From: a virus
Length of the DNA stretch: 28,212 bases
IMG/VR virus record: IMGVR_UViG_3300030116_008157
Location: 1 to 28,212 of that record
Direction: 5' to 3' (one strand)
Below are positions 1-6,912 of the stretch, one piece after another. The position numbers were made by a program, and so were the translations under genes. The stretch's first letter is position 1; each line of letters begins with the position of its first letter. Under the pieces are notes generated by a model. The model worked only from the letters and a program-made list of their open reading frames with translations. It had not been told where the DNA came from and made no database searches.

Positions 1-43
1 TATCGTATACACAGGATATATGTTTTACATTTGTAAAGATTTG
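1..43. repeat. Left copy of 43-bp perfect inverted repeat
   Basis: The first 43 bases are the exact reverse complement of 11467-11509; identity stops at base 44. The repeat covers the last codons and stop of the minus-strand gene ending at 25 plus 24 bases beyond. The partner does the same for the plus-strand gene ending at 11485, so both proteins end in K-S-L-Q-M. The window begins exactly at the repeat, so what lies further left is unknown. It may be a recombination/inversion site, a duplicated gene end, or an assembly/amplification artefact. Confidence 0.95.
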
Positions 44-513
44 TACATCTTCGGAGATCCATCAAGTTCATATTCATCTTTATATGTTTGGTATTCTACT
101 TGTTTCCAAAGATCTTTCACAGTATCAAATGGCACCCATTTGACAACTTTGTTTGTTTTTGGATATCTTATATATGCAATACCTACTTCTACTTTTTTCT
201 TACTGTATTGGTTTACAGAAGTAGCTTTTTTATGCATTTCTTCTAATTTGTTATAATCTGATACTTTAATTTTATTTGTGCCTTTTACCTCAGCAAACAG
301 TATGATTCCGGTTTTTGCCCATACAATGTAATCAGGTAATAAAAGTATTGGAGATATGATCCAAAAGTCATCTAAGAAATCTTCTTTGGCATCAGGACCT
401 ATCTTACGATACTTTACGCCCTGGGCATCTAGTCTCTCTCTGAATCTAAGATCTGCAGAATCTACAGAGGTTTCAAAGTTTCTCTCTTCAAAAGAATTAG
501 TATGTTTGTCCAT
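25..513 (-). CDS. PD-(D/E)XK nuclease-like protein
   Basis: A 162-aa protein with a likely restriction-endonuclease fold. Asp61 follows a Leu-Leu-Leu-Pro run in a strand-like segment, and about 14 residues on comes Glu75-Val-Lys77 (F-A-E-V-K-G). This D-x(13)-E-x-K spacing is typical of phage PD-(D/E)XK and VRR-NUC-like nucleases. The ATG at 513 has only a weak AAGGG ribosome site, and a 42-aa zinc-type gene ends 9 bases upstream, so both are probably co-transcribed. The last five codons lie inside the 43-bp inverted repeat. The exact substrate (Holliday junction, flap or other) cannot be told from the sequence. Confidence 0.65.
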   Translation of the reverse strand: MDKHTNSFEERNFETSVDSADLRFRERLDAQGVKYRKIGPDAKEDFLDDFWIISPILLLPDYIVWAKTGIILFAEVKGTNKIKVSDYNKLEEMHKKATSVNQYSKKKVEVGIAYIRYPKTNKVVKWVPFDTVKDLWKQVEYQTYKDEYELDGSPKMYKSLQM

Positions 514-522
514 TAAATACCC

Positions 523-651
523 TTATGAACTACCATCTTCTGCTATGTCATAACAAGTATCACACATAGGTCTATTGCCTGTGCCTATGTATGGCTCGTT
601 CTCTGTAATTTCTATGTGTCCAACACCCCAACATCTAAATATATATATCAT
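523..651 (-). CDS. Small C-x2-C protein (42 aa)
   Basis: A 42-aa ORF with an excellent GGAGGAGAG ribosome site just before the ATG at 651. One C-D-T-C pair lies near the C-terminus and another Cys at position 7, so it may bind zinc, possibly as a dimer. It sits directly upstream of the nuclease-like gene ending at 25 and probably shares its transcript. I do not recognise the family. Support is the strong ribosome site, operon position and similarity in style to the other zinc-type miniproteins of this window. Confidence 0.6.
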   Translation of the reverse strand: MIYIFRCWGVGHIEITENEPYIGTGNRPMCDTCYDIAEDGSS

Positions 652-932
652 TCTCTCTCCTCCTAATTTATTGTAGTGGAAGGGGGCATTTTACCCCCTA
701 GCAACCTCTTAAATTTACAACTAGTTGAGTTATAATTGTGGTTGTCGCCCACCATTTTGCAAGGCTGTAGATATTTATTGTATAAGCTAGCTTACTTACG
801 ACCAAGCTCTTTACTTGATCTCTAAATATACCTTGCAAACTTAAGGGCTAAAGTCTTCTTTGTATCCCCATAAAATACATAGTCATCATTATCTAAATAA
901 TTTCTTTGCTTTTACTTAGACTTTAACCCTAG
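652..932. other. Gene-free stretch with leader hairpin
   Basis: About 280 bases with no convincing gene on either strand. On the minus strand a G5/C5 hairpin (681-699, stem AGGGGG/CCCCCT, 7-base loop) lies about 20 bases upstream of the ribosome site of the gene starting at 651. It has no following T-run, so it is a leader structure rather than a simple terminator. The rest shows only short interrupted frames. Confidence 0.5.
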
Positions 933-1010
933 TGGAGGTGGAGAGAATCGAACTCTCGTTCATTGAGTGAAATTAGGAAAAAAACCCTCAATGCTACTCC
1001 ATGCACCCCC
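933..1010 (-). tRNA. Degenerate tRNA- or tmRNA-like RNA
   Basis: Reading the minus strand from 1010: a 7-bp acceptor stem (GGGGGTG pairing with CACCTCC at 940-934, one G-U pair), then a perfect T-arm (GAGAG, loop TTCGATT, CTCTC; 957-941) and an A discriminator at 933. CCA is not encoded. Between these there is no D-stem. Instead a 7-bp helix CATTGAG/CTCAATG closes a 19-base loop with seven Ts. Acceptor + unpaired D region + single helix + T-arm resembles the tRNA-like domain of tmRNA more than a cloverleaf. The 5' end abuts the stop codon of the ParB-like gene, from which it could be processed. No canonical anticodon arm could be assigned. Confidence 0.45.
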
Positions 1011-1651
1011 TACAACCCCAATTGCTGCTTGATCCAATCAGTCAGCGCCTGGGGACTGTTTGATCCTAACTCTTTTATTTTTTCAGCCTCCCAATCATAA
1101 AAGTAGTCAGCATCAACACCAAACTTGTACCTACCTAACTTAAATCTAACAATAGTTTCATCATCAGGCTCTGCTATATCCTCTTCAATATAAATCTTGC
1201 CCTCTAAATCATCTAAAAGGTTTTCTATATCTTCAAGCTGATAACCTGTACCTGCCAGATCCTCTGTATTTACTGCTACATCTTGTAGTAAATCTACTAG
1301 CTCTTCATTTTTCCAACCACCTACTTCAGTTAGTCTGTTAGATGCAATTAAATAAGCTTTTGCCTCATCATCTGATTCAAAATGTATACCTGCAATAACA
1401 GGAATCAACCAATTGCCTTCTTCATCTAACTTGATATTTGTCGGTGGTTTAGTGATATCTTCGCCCTCTAAAACTTTAAGTGTTTCAATTCGACCATGAC
1501 CTGCTACTAATTTACCGGTAGTTTCGTTTCTTACAGGTGGCTCAGTAAATCCAAATCTTTTCATTGACATATAGATCTCTCCAATGTCGTGATCCTTAGG
1601 ATTTACATCTGCCTCCTCTATCTCGTGTAACTTAACATATTCTAATTTCAT
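1010..1651 (-). CDS. ParB-like nuclease-domain protein
   Basis: A 213-aa protein with an N-terminal ParB/Srx-type domain. It has the N-P-K-D loop near residue 17, a 'sMkrFGF..PPV' segment, then the diagnostic V-A-G-H-G-R at 49-54, and the later 'AKAYLIASNRL' helix. In phages such domains act as DNA-binding or nuclease modules, often near replication genes or methyltransferases. The C-terminal third is acidic and unassigned. It starts immediately after the SSB stop codon (TAA-ATG), so the two are translationally linked. Function beyond DNA interaction is inferred; it lacks the HTH expected of a plasmid-partition ParB. Confidence 0.75.
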   Translation of the reverse strand: MKLEYVKLHEIEEADVNPKDHDIGEIYMSMKRFGFTEPPVRNETTGKLVAGHGRIETLKVLEGEDITKPPTNIKLDEEGNWLIPVIAGIHFESDDEAKAYLIASNRLTEVGGWKNEELVDLLQDVAVNTEDLAGTGYQLEDIENLLDDLEGKIYIEEDIAEPDDETIVRFKLGRYKFGVDADYFYDWEAEKIKELGSNSPQALTDWIKQQLGL

Positions 1652-2074
1652 TTAGAATGGTGCCTCGCCCTCAGAGTAATCTGTTCTTGCAACAGGATCT
1701 GGTGTTGCTTGAACTGTATCAGATCCGGAATTAAGTGTTACAGGACCAAATACTACAGAAATAGCTGCCTCATCAATAATAATCTTGTAAGTCTTTACAG
1801 TCTTACCCTCTTGATTTTCATAGCTACCCTGTTCTAATTTACCTTTGAGTATTACAGGCAAACTCTTTGTGCCTGCAGTAAAACAGTCAGCTAAATTATC
1901 AGCTAATCTATTTCTTTCGTTATTAAATGCAATAACATCAAACCAACCTGCATCTTTTTCTTTACCTTGGTAAACCTTTAGTCCACCTGTAAGATAAAAG
2001 TTGCCGGACTGTGCTTGTTTCATTTCGACATTACAAAGAGTCCCACTAATTGTAATATCATTCGGAAAAGCCAC
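1652..2074 (-). CDS. ssb: Single-stranded DNA-binding protein
   Basis: A 140-aa OB-fold protein. An N-terminal 'I-S-G-T-L' strand, a W-F-D-V-I-A-F segment near residue 44, 'LKGKLEQGSYENQEGKTVKT' and a disordered tail ending in acidic E-G-E-A-P-F follow the SSB plan; the tail matches the acidic-tip-plus-Pro-Phe ending with which SSBs recruit partners. Length is within the usual phage range. Its start overlaps the upstream loader-like gene by 17 bases, and it is followed by the ParB-like gene. It would coat ssDNA at the phage fork and during recombination. Confidence 0.88.
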   Translation of the reverse strand: MAFPNDITISGTLCNVEMKQAQSGNFYLTGGLKVYQGKEKDAGWFDVIAFNNERNRLADNLADCFTAGTKSLPVILKGKLEQGSYENQEGKTVKTYKIIIDEAAISVVFGPVTLNSGSDTVQATPDPVARTDYSEGEAPF

Positions 2075-2549
2075 TTTCGACCTCCTTTTCTATCATTTGT
2101 GACAATTTGCTAGAGGCGTTTCCAAATCTTTCGAAATACGCCTCTTTGCCACCCTTACTCCACTCTTTTGAGTAATCAAAGTCCTCATAGACTTCGCTCT
2201 TACCCTCCAGAAATCTTTTTCTGCCTGATTCATACATAGCATGTGTAAAACTTTCATAGTTCATGCTTTGCAAATATTCTTGCATAGATATACCTCTCTC
2301 TTGTGGCAACTGTGGAACATCAGTAGATTCATATCTTTGAATTTCCATAGCAGTTGCATAAATATTACTTGGATTTGGTGGAAAGTCAGATCCACTTTTA
2401 AAAGACTGCTCTATTGCTCTCTCAACATAATATACATCTAAGGTCTTGAGTGAGTCGTATGCAGCAATTACTGTATCATTTTCCCAATTGAAATTAGGCC
2501 ATTTTAAGTTCATAACATGAACACAATTTGCCCATTGATCCTTTGTCAT
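2058..2549 (-). CDS. Putative helicase-loader-like replication protein
   Basis: A 163-aa protein. The first 65 residues (W-P-N-F near 17-20, 'AYDSLKTLDVYYVERAIEQ', then D-F-P-P-N-P-S-N-I) follow a short helical module common in phage replication proteins next to DnaD-like organisers. The F-P-P-x-P-x-x-I turn is the key signature. The rest is charged and helical. It lies between the organiser and ssb in one operon, supporting a role in loading a helicase, probably the host's since none is encoded here. Family assignment is from memory of the pattern. Confidence 0.55.
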   Translation of the reverse strand: MTKDQWANCVHVMNLKWPNFNWENDTVIAAYDSLKTLDVYYVERAIEQSFKSGSDFPPNPSNIYATAMEIQRYESTDVPQLPQERGISMQEYLQSMNYESFTHAMYESGRKRFLEGKSEVYEDFDYSKEWSKGGKEAYFERFGNASSKLSQMIEKEVESGFSE

Positions 2550-2557
2550 ATATCCTC

Positions 2558-3274
2558 CTAATCATCTGAATTTACCCATTGAGTCAATTCATAACTTCTG
2601 TGAGCAGAAGTCACTTGCTTTTTAGCTTGTTTACGATCTTTATCTGTTCTTGCTTGATCTAACTGTGGCCAATTGCCTGATAGTGCTTGTGGAGTTGGTC
2701 TGTCGCCATATGTAACAAAGTAATTAAAACCTCTGCGTTCAATTTCCTCCGGTGTAGCACCCTGTTGCGATAAAACTTTTACTGCTCTATTTATTCTGCT
2801 CCTGGCATCTGTTGTTATATCAGCTTTACATTCTGAATATGGTTTACCTAACCATACTTCTACAAGAGCTTGAAACAAAGCAGCTTTTTCTGCTTTTGTC
2901 TGAGGATTATTTTGTTCATCCTCTTTTACAGCTCTCTCTTTTCTTTTACGCTCTGTATTTTTATTTCTAGTTTCTAACAAAGCACCATGATACTCTTCCC
3001 AATCATGGATTTTTAAAGTTGTCTTTGTACGATCTAACCAACCACAATCAACTAGGTTGTCGATAAAAAAATCATTATCGCCATCATAATTACTTGCTTT
3101 GGCAATCATACTTTTATACCTTGTGAGATCTCCTGTGTCTGCATAAGATAAAGCCCACCACCATAAATAGTGTAAGTGACCTACTACTTGAGCAGGATGT
3201 AGACTAAGTTTCTCAGCTAAGAGATCAACTTTAGGATGTTGTGATAATGTTTCATCACTCTTGATCCAAGCCAT
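2558..3274 (-). CDS. DnaD-like replisome organiser
   Basis: A 238-aa protein. The N-terminus matches the winged-helix domain of phage replication-initiation/DnaD-like proteins: 'HPKVDLLAEKL', V-G-H-L-H-Y-L-W-W-W-A, 'DTGDLTRY', then K-I-H-D-W-E-E-Y near residue 95. A basic linker follows, and a C-terminal helical part with 'G-N-W-P-Q-L' resembles the C-terminal segment of actinophage initiators. Its start overlaps the upstream nuclease-like gene by 20 bases. It should bind the phage origin and recruit the loader/helicase; the origin is not obvious nearby (see 25.9-26.1 kb). Confidence 0.75.
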   Translation of the reverse strand: MAWIKSDETLSQHPKVDLLAEKLSLHPAQVVGHLHYLWWWALSYADTGDLTRYKSMIAKASNYDGDNDFFIDNLVDCGWLDRTKTTLKIHDWEEYHGALLETRNKNTERKRKERAVKEDEQNNPQTKAEKAALFQALVEVWLGKPYSECKADITTDARSRINRAVKVLSQQGATPEEIERRGFNYFVTYGDRPTPQALSGNWPQLDQARTDKDRKQAKKQVTSAHRSYELTQWVNSDD

Positions 3275-3629
3275 TTTGTTCTCTCTCCTTTTCCCAATTT
3301 TCTAAAAGACCGGCTACAATCTTTTCCAAATCTGTGATTCGTGCCATCAGGATTCCATCTCCTGTTCCTGCTGGCATACATATCATAGCAAATGGTTTAT
3401 CTTTTGTCGCCCCTTTAGTGTTATTTATTTTTGTAATAACTTCATTTTCGATTCTAAAAAAATGATTAGCAATTGAATTAATTTGCTTACCACTCTTTAC
3501 TTCAAACTGTATAGCGCTGTTCCAAAGTTCCTCATCTAGATTTGATGCACCAAACTCACGATCTGGAACTCTTAAAAGTTTTCTAGCTCTCTCTTGTAAC
3601 TTAAATCCTGATTGCTTTGCATCACTCAT
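3255..3629 (-). CDS. PD-(D/E)XK nuclease-like protein, paralogue A
   Basis: A 124-aa protein. The core 'Q-F-E-V-K-S-G-K-Q' (Glu43-Val-Lys45) resembles the E-x-K half of a PD-(D/E)XK active site. It is followed by a strand 'KPFAMICMP', then 'GDGILMARITDLE'. It aligns well with the product at 3868-4380 from 'ARK.LRVP' to the W-E near the C-terminus, so they are tandem paralogues separated by one 80-aa gene. Such proteins recur in actinophage replication modules as presumed resolvases/endonucleases. The start overlaps the previous stop (ATGA). Confidence 0.65.
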   Translation of the reverse strand: MSDAKQSGFKLQERARKLLRVPDREFGASNLDEELWNSAIQFEVKSGKQINSIANHFFRIENEVITKINNTKGATKDKPFAMICMPAGTGDGILMARITDLEKIVAGLLENWEKEREQNGLDQE

Positions 3630-3868
3630 AATATAAAAAACCCATCGTTGTTTTGTCTCTTCGGTGTGTCTTGTAATACATCTAAAAGTTTTTTAATGTC
3701 TAAAATCATTGTGTCATCAAAATCTTTTTGATTCTTAAGTTGATCATCATCTGTTACTAAATCTTCATCATCTACCCATGCAATACTACATTCAGTACCA
3801 TAAGCCCAATCCTTGTCAGATTGTAATAATGCCCTGTCGTGAAAAACTACTATAGGTATCACTGCCAT
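3626..3868 (-). CDS. Small acidic protein of unknown function (80 aa)
   Basis: Unrecognised. The ATG at 3868 overlaps the preceding stop as TAATG and has a GA-rich ribosome site in the end of the upstream gene; an upstream in-frame ATG at 3889 lacks this support. The protein starts with a hydrophobic strand (AVIPIVVFHD) and is Asp-rich in the middle. It lies between the two PD-(D/E)XK paralogues with 1- and 4-base overlaps, so it is co-translated with them. Confidence 0.6.
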   Translation of the reverse strand: MAVIPIVVFHDRALLQSDKDWAYGTECSIAWVDDEDLVTDDDQLKNQKDFDDTMILDIKKLLDVLQDTPKRQNNDGFFIL

Positions 3869-4380
3869 TATTCTTCGTACTCCTCCCAATTTATAACAAA
3901 GCCTGTAACCACATTTTCAATATCTGATATTCTGAACATCACTAAGCCATCAGAAGTTCCATCAGGTTTTAAAACTCCAACAAAAGGTTTTTTACCACTA
4001 CCAAATTCTGCTTGGTTTGCATTTGATTGTTCTTCCATTTTTAAAAATTTAGTCCATATAGTCTGTATTTGTTTACCTGCTTTTACTTCAAACCTTAATT
4101 CACCACGCCAATTCTCTTCATTACCCATATTGGAACGAAACCTGGCGTTAGGAACTCTTAATTGTTTACGAGCCTCGTTCTGTTTTCTCATACCTTTGTT
4201 TCGAGATCTACGACCACGCTTTTGTGCATCCGACCAATTACTTGTATCCTTTTTGTTCTTTTGCCCCATGCCAGATCCTTTACCCTCTTCTTCAGCTTTA
4301 CGCCTTTTCCAATCAGAGTAAGTTTCATCATCTCTAATATCAAACTCTCTGTTGTTGACCTTTTTTATTTGCCCTGCCAT
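3868..4380 (-). CDS. PD-(D/E)XK nuclease-like protein, paralogue B
   Basis: A 170-aa protein. An N-terminal very basic, probably disordered region (about residues 20-65) precedes the domain shared with the 124-aa paralogue: 'ARKQLRVPNARFRS', R-F-E-V-K-A-G-K-Q (Glu98-Val-Lys100), 'KPFVGVLKP', 'SDGLVMFRISDIE'. The family is common in phages as a presumed endonuclease or Holliday-junction-resolvase-like protein. The extra basic arm may add DNA binding. Its ATG is preceded by GAGGAGGAA embedded in the end of the upstream gene (TAATG overlap). Confidence 0.68.
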   Translation of the reverse strand: MAGQIKKVNNREFDIRDDETYSDWKRRKAEEEGKGSGMGQKNKKDTSNWSDAQKRGRRSRNKGMRKQNEARKQLRVPNARFRSNMGNEENWRGELRFEVKAGKQIQTIWTKFLKMEEQSNANQAEFGSGKKPFVGVLKPDGTSDGLVMFRISDIENVVTGFVINWEEYEE

Positions 4381-4838
4381 TATTCCTCCTCTTCGCTAGG
4401 TTTGTAATTCTTAAGAGCTTGTAAGAAACTTGCATAAGCTTTTGTCCCTTCAACTTTTGGACTACCCATTTCCAACCAAATCATGTAAGCCCACTGTTTT
4501 GAGGCAGGATGTGTTATGTATTCAATAACATCTGATGGTGTTTGAAAGAAATGTAAGTGATTTAATAATCTAACAAATTCGATAAAGTTAGGCCAATCTC
4601 TCATTACACTCTCTACTCGTTCAAGCAACATACGATCCATCCAATCAGCTTGTTTCTTTTCGTAGATCCACTCTGCTTGTTTTAACAATTCGATTGTAAT
4701 AATTCCTCTAAGTGGCTCCGGTAATCCTTTACCAAAATCTTCAAAGTTAGTAGGGCAGTCAGGTGCGCAATCTACAAATTCAGATGCTTTGCAGAATTCA
4801 CATTTATCCTCATCTGATCTTTGAAACTCTCTAGCCAT
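4380..4838 (-). CDS. Cys-cluster protein of unknown function
   Basis: A 152-aa protein from the ATG at 4838 (GAGGACATTG ribosome site; an upstream ATG at 4859 is less likely). An N-terminal cluster C-E-F-C ... D-C-A-P-D-C looks metal-binding. The rest is helical with many Trp residues, and the C-terminus is E-E-E-E because the next gene's ribosome site is encoded there. Family not recognised. It overlaps the previous gene by 8 bases. Confidence 0.65.
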   Translation of the reverse strand: MAREFQRSDEDKCEFCKASEFVDCAPDCPTNFEDFGKGLPEPLRGIITIELLKQAEWIYEKKQADWMDRMLLERVESVMRDWPNFIEFVRLLNHLHFFQTPSDVIEYITHPASKQWAYMIWLEMGSPKVEGTKAYASFLQALKNYKPSEEEE

Positions 4839-5253
4839 CAATGTCCTCAAACATATCATCTATTGTTTCAACTTTGTCTAAAACTTTTTCAAACCAACCA
4901 AATACATCTAATAATTTCATGTACTCTACTTCATCATCTTCATCATGTAAAAAACCAAACATAGCCATATAATCTGAGTGACTTTTACATTCTTTAGCTG
5001 CATCATAAATATGCTCATCTGAAAACTCTAAAAACTCAACTTCATGATTTTCATTAATAAATTTATCCTCACAAAATCTTTGATACCAATCTTGAGTGTC
5101 AAAATTGAAAACCATTTGACCTAATAATTTTTTAAGATCCTGAAACCTTTGTCTTGCAAAATCTACAACTAATTCATCATCAAATCTCATGTCATCATCC
5201 ATTGGATTGTATGACTCATCATCCTCATCAAAAGATTCCCAAGGATTGTACAT
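4831..5253 (-). CDS. Acidic protein of unknown function (140 aa)
   Basis: Very acidic (many Asp-Asp/Glu runs, e.g. D-E-D-D-E near the N-terminus). I place the start at 5253 rather than 5277: that ATG is preceded by GGAGGAGGAATA and overlaps the stop of the 41-aa gene upstream as TAATG. No catalytic motif seen. Strong negative charge could suit DNA mimicry or protein contacts, but that is speculation. Confidence 0.65.
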   Translation of the reverse strand: MYNPWESFDEDDESYNPMDDDMRFDDELVVDFARQRFQDLKKLLGQMVFNFDTQDWYQRFCEDKFINENHEVEFLEFSDEHIYDAAKECKSHSDYMAMFGFLHDEDDEVEYMKLLDVFGWFEKVLDKVETIDDMFEDIDG

Positions 5254-5378
5254 TATTCCTCCTCCATAGCAACCCATAAAGGCTGTCTTTTCTTTTCTCT
5301 ACTATAAACATACAGATCAATATAGAAATTAAAACGATCTGATAGTCCTTGTTTTACTTTTTTTAAAATTTTATTCAC
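5253..5378 (-). CDS. Small basic protein (41 aa), GTG start
   Basis: A 41-aa ORF from a GTG at 5378 that overlaps the stop of the upstream zinc-ribbon gene (GTGAATAA) and ends as TAATG on the next start. It is Lys/Arg-rich up to a C-terminal M-E-E-E encoded by the next gene's ribosome site. No family recognised. Its gap-filling overlaps on both sides are the main support. Confidence 0.5.
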   Translation of the reverse strand: MNKILKKVKQGLSDRFNFYIDLYVYSREKKRQPLWVAMEEE

Positions 5379-5541
5379 TTCTGTCTCTCCAACATTTATT
5401 ACACGCAACTGTTTCAGATGAGTCTAGCACTGTCCCACAAAATAAACATAGACTTTTAGTAGGTTTTTGACTGATTACCCCTTTATCAATCTTCTCTTGC
5501 CACCAAGCATCTGATCCGATTATTACTTTTCCGTAAGACAT
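5371..5541 (-). CDS. Zinc-ribbon miniprotein (56 aa)
   Basis: Two knuckles, C-L-F-C at 32-35 and C-N-K-C at 47-50, give a classic four-Cys zinc ribbon; the N-terminal half has paired Trp residues. The ATG at 5541 sits at the foot of a 7-bp hairpin (5542-5570) with no clear ribosome site, so translation may be controlled by folding or coupled to read-through from the lysozyme gene. Role unknown; one of a series of tiny zinc-ribbon genes in this window. Confidence 0.6.
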   Translation of the reverse strand: MSYGKVIIGSDAWWQEKIDKGVISQKPTKSLCLFCGTVLDSSETVACNKCWRDRSE

Positions 5542-5575
5542 AACCTAGTTTACCAAAATTACACTAGGTTTTTTT
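5542..5575. promoter_or_regulatory. Hairpin at gene start / plus-strand terminator shape
   Basis: AACCTAG (5542-5548) pairs with CTAGGTT (5564-5570); seven Ts follow on the plus strand, a Rho-independent shape in that direction although no plus-strand gene precedes it. On the minus strand the same stem touches the ATG at 5541 and could limit ribosome access. Confidence 0.4.
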
Positions 5576-5577
5576 CA

Positions 5578-6120
5578 TTACTTAGACTCTTTTTGCCACA
5601 GTCTTTGCCACTTATCTTCATCACCCCAACACCACTTACTACTGTTCCAATCACTCCACCGAGTTCTTCCATAAATGTCCTCGGCTAAAATTGATGCCAT
5701 CATTATGTTGTAGTATGCAGATAGCTGAACTTTGACTTGTGAAAAGCCCATACTTGATCTGGATACTTTTTCGGAAGTGTATGGTCTATCTTGATATAAG
5801 ATAATCCAATCATTCCACATAGGTAAGTCATATTCCTCTGCAACCCAATTCCAAGTCCATGACACAAATTGCATAACGCCACTGTCATAATTACCCTCGG
5901 CAGTTCTAACAGCGTTTTCTCTGCCCCTTGACTCACACCAACCAATTCTTACTGCTGTTGGTATGTTTTCTTTATCAAAGTGTTCTACATAAAACTCTGC
6001 ATATTGATGCATGGTCTTAGGAACATGATCATCACATTTCATGTATTGATCTATTATGTTTGACTCATCTACTCCCATGGGAAGTACACTTGCCAAAAAT
6101 ATCATGCATTCAGCTATCAC
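5578..6120 (-). CDS. Secreted lysozyme / transglycosylase-like endolysin
   Basis: A 180-aa protein. A short hydrophobic N-terminus (I-F-L-A-S-V-L-P) looks like a signal or anchor. Then 'VRIGWCESRG.ENA' (Glu63 the likely catalytic acid), 'DSGVMQFVSWTW' and a C-terminal 'YGRTRWSDWNSSKWCW' follow the SLT/Rpf-type lysozyme fold seen in actinobacteria and their phages. It would cut peptidoglycan for lysis or entry. It overlaps the Cys-rich gene upstream by 11 bases. No holin was identified in the window. Confidence 0.8.
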   Translation of the reverse strand: MIAECMIFLASVLPMGVDESNIIDQYMKCDDHVPKTMHQYAEFYVEHFDKENIPTAVRIGWCESRGRENAVRTAEGNYDSGVMQFVSWTWNWVAEEYDLPMWNDWIILYQDRPYTSEKVSRSSMGFSQVKVQLSAYYNIMMASILAEDIYGRTRWSDWNSSKWCWGDEDKWQRLWQKESK

Positions 6121-6391
6121 TTAGTAATCCATATCTGCATTGTCCTGCCTCGATACTAAGTATAGTGCAGTCTTCCGGAATCATACTGTCATCATGTTCA
6201 TCACAAACATATCCACCACAAAAGAAAATCCAATCATGATCTTCTCTATGTTGACAGTCTCCAGGTATTGCAGTTGGATCTAGATCCTCACAATATATTT
6301 GGTTAAAGTTAGCCCAATAGTAATGATTGGTATAGGTAGGATGAGTACCCCACCCAAAGTTCATTCCAAGTGCAATAATTACAGCCCACAT
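6110..6391 (-). CDS. Cys-rich putative secreted protein (93 aa)
   Basis: The N-terminus (M-W-A-V-I-I-A-L-G-M) is hydrophobic and signal-like. The remainder holds five Cys plus many Asp, His and Trp residues, suggesting an extracytoplasmic disulfide- or metal-stabilised domain. It starts as TAATG on the preceding stop and runs into the lysozyme gene, so it is probably expressed with it. It could be a lysis accessory or surface protein; I recognise no family. Confidence 0.6.
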   Translation of the reverse strand: MWAVIIALGMNFGWGTHPTYTNHYYWANFNQIYCEDLDPTAIPGDCQHREDHDWIFFCGGYVCDEHDDSMIPEDCTILSIEAGQCRYGLLSDS

Positions 6392-6912
6392 TATTGTCTT
6401 CTTTCGCCTTCAGCAAGATTAACTGCCCACTTTGGTGCAGTACTATTATTTGCATCTATCACTTGAAGTTTAGGATCTTTGTCCCATTCTTTAAATGTAA
6501 ATGTATCTCTTGCAAGTTGTTTGTCCATACCTTTTTTGTTTGCTACTGCATCTAGTCCTCTTAACTTAGGAACAAAGTTAGTTCCAACTATTGCAACTAA
6601 GTTATCTAATGATTCATCAGATAACTCTTTGTTAGTAGCCCAATGTAATAACATACGAACATCTTGTGTAGAAGTTTTATAACCTTTAGTAAAATTAAAA
6701 ACTTTACCACTTATCTTGATTGCTCCTTTTTCTTCGACATCATTAGCGATCTTGACATCGACAAATTTATTTATGTTACCGGTACTTGATTTAGCCTCAA
6801 GGGAAATGCCACGAGCAACAAAGAGTTCTGTAGGCTCTTCAATCGCTTGAAGTTCGGTATTGCTTAAGTCCTCTTCGCCACTCTTGGCAATCTCCCAAAT
6901 TAAATCTCTCAT
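6391..6912 (-). CDS. Conserved-looking protein of unknown function (173 aa)
   Basis: A soluble mixed alpha/beta protein without recognised motif. Residues around 65-85 (GAIKISGKVFNF) look like beta strands; the C-terminal half has helices with a Lys-rich patch. It overlaps the upstream gene's stop and is followed by the Cys-rich gene (TAATG). Start at 6912 fits a GAAAAGG-type site weakly. Confidence 0.6.
   Translation of the reverse strand: MRDLIWEIAKSGEEDLSNTELQAIEEPTELFVARGISLEAKSSTGNINKFVDVKIANDVEEKGAIKISGKVFNFTKGYKTSTQDVRMLLHWATNKELSDESLDNLVAIVGTNFVPKLRGLDAVANKKGMDKQLARDTFTFKEWDKDPKLQVIDANNSTAPKWAVNLAEGERRQ

Noticed and set aside
816-903. Possible peptide ending A-L-K-F-A-R-Y-I on the minus strand
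   Set aside because: About 29 codons look gene-like but there is no start codon or ribosome site after the upstream stop; could be a gene remnant.
933-1010. Calling a standard tRNA with a Lys (TTT) anticodon
   Set aside because: The T-run is in an oversized loop, the putative anticodon stem does not pair beyond two or three bases, and there is no D-stem.
3839-4407. Plus-strand frames opposite the PD-(D/E)XK paralogue
   Set aside because: Hydrophobic shadow translations without ribosome sites, antisense to well-supported genes.
5703-5945. Alternative frame inside the lysozyme gene
   Set aside because: No family resemblance, no ribosome site; lysozyme motifs are in the other frame.
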